Assembly: GCA_003248315.1 (NCBI GenBank)
Contig: QKWM01000004.1
Coordinates: 744,001 to 808,000 of the forward strand
Direction: 5' to 3'
Source: Streptomyces sp. SW4
GTDB lineage: Bacteria > Actinomycetota > Actinomycetes > Streptomycetales > Streptomycetaceae
DNA length: 64,000 bases
Shown here: one piece after another, positions 63,210 to 64,000 of the stretch
How the letters are laid out: the number at the start of each line of letters is the position of its first letter
How positions within the stretch are numbered: the stretch's first letter is position 1
Translations under genes and position numbers: made by a program
Notes under the pieces: generated by a model
Database searches by the model: none
What the model was told of the DNA's origin: nothing
Seen by the model: only the letters and a program-made list of their open reading frames with translations

Positions 63210-64000
63210 ATGAGCAGTTCCGCACTCCGCCGCACCGCGCTCGATGCCGTGCATCGATCGCTCGGCGCGACGATGACCGACTTCGCCGGCTGGGACATGC
63301 CCCTGCGCTACGGCTCCGAGCGCGACGAGCACACCGCCGTGCGCACCCGGGCCGGCCTCTTCGACCTCTCGCACATGGGCGAGATCACCGTCACCGGCCC
63401 GGGGCCGCCGCGCTGCTGGACTACGCGCTCGTCGGCAACATCGGCGGCGTCAAGCCCGGCCGCGCCCGCTACACCATGATCTGCCGCGAGGACGGCGGCA
63501 TCCTGGACGACCTGATCGTCTACCGGCTGGCCGACACCGAGTACATGGTGGTCGCCAACGCCTCCAACGCCCAGGTGGTCCTGGACGCGCTGACCGAGCG
63601 CGCCGCCGGCTTCGACGCCGAGGTCCGCGACGACCGGGACGCGTACGCGCTGCTCGCCGTGCAGGGCCCCGAGTCGCCGGGCATCCTCAAGAGCCTGACC
63701 GACGCCGACCTGGACGGCCTGAAGTACTACGCGGGCCTGCCCGGCACCGTCGCCGGCGTCCCCGCGCTGATCGCCCGCACCGGCTACACCGGCGAGGACG
63801 GCTTCGAGCTGTTCGTGAAGCCCGAGCACGCCGTCGGGCTGTGGCAGGCGCTGACCGAGGCCGGCGAGGCCGCCGGCCTGGTCCCCTGCGGCCTGTCCTG
63901 CCGGGACACGCTGCGCCTGGAGGCGGGCATGCCGCTGTACGGGCACGAGCTGACCACCTCCCTGACGCCGTTCGACGCCGGTCTCGGCCGGGTGGTGAAG
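63210..64000 (+). CDS. gcvT: aminomethyltransferase, glycine cleavage T protein (partial; one frame break near 63401)
   Basis: First about 264 codons; the gene continues past the right edge. THF-dependent release of ammonia from the aminomethyl-lipoyl H protein. It starts MSSSALRRTALDAVHRSLGA, then MTDFAGWDMPLRYGS, HTAVRTRAGLFDLSHMGEI, the folate-binding Asp region DYALVGNIGGVKPGRARYTM, TGYTGEDGFELFV and LEAGMPLYGHELT. The break lies in a G run at TGPG/AAALLD. Controlled by the glycine riboswitch upstream; gcvH and glyA would be expected downstream. Confidence 0.95.

Overview
The window is high-GC actinobacterial chromosome, almost certainly Streptomyces. The evidence is GC-rich third codon positions, frequent GTG starts, GGAGG-type ribosome sites, an ilvB leader-peptide attenuator, a tandem glycine riboswitch before gcvT, and a gene order that from memory matches the S. 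coelicolor core running from the second urease locus (about SCO5526) to gcvT (about SCO5472). No tRNA, rRNA, CRISPR array, prophage or biosynthetic cluster was seen. The one mobile element is an intact IS30-family copy at 4163-5452.

Layout. 1-4151: nitrogen salvage, with the 5' end of an agmatine deiminase, a fused urease gamma/beta gene, urease alpha, and a divergent NCS1 permease with two related inverted repeats in front. 5540-7934: ilvE and leuB. 8010-12448: a 43-aa gene, then proline catabolism (P5C dehydrogenase, proline dehydrogenase, divergent PutR-type regulator). 12455-14687: a divergent TetR/MFS efflux pair. 14753-20365: serA and the ilvBNC operon with its attenuator. 20362-34317: accessory genes (a membrane GGDEF protein with a degenerate EAL domain, a D-2-hydroxyacid dehydrogenase, an aldo/keto reductase, a lipoprotein sugar dehydrogenase, a large LuxR-type ATPase regulator, small proteins, an acetyltransferase, an MMPL exporter). 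34654-43239: gatC-gatA-small membrane gene-gatB, rmdB and ligA. 43255-53773: housekeeping and small genes (MetE-like core, SDR, LOG-family protein, methyltransferase, DUF427, mnmA, amidase, cysteine desulfurase, TetR, thioesterase, TRIC channel). 53848-59887: a five-gene dipeptide ABC transporter. 60164-64000: two SseB-like genes, a P-loop kinase, the glycine riboswitch and the start of gcvT.

The most pervasive oddity is technical. About 28 of roughly 54 genes contain single-base reading-frame breaks, 42 by my count. Every one is repaired by adding one base, nearly always in a run of C or G, and the repaired lengths are whole codons. Essential genes (ligA, gatB, serA, ilvN, mnmA) are hit, so this looks like consensus or homopolymer error and not gene decay. 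I annotate these as CDS spanning the break and give the approximate break position.

Functionally the window is mostly amino-acid and nitrogen metabolism (branched-chain synthesis, serine and glycine, proline, agmatine/urea, peptide import). It also carries translation and DNA maintenance functions (gatCAB, mnmA, ligA) and two cyclic-di-GMP genes that link the region to developmental control.
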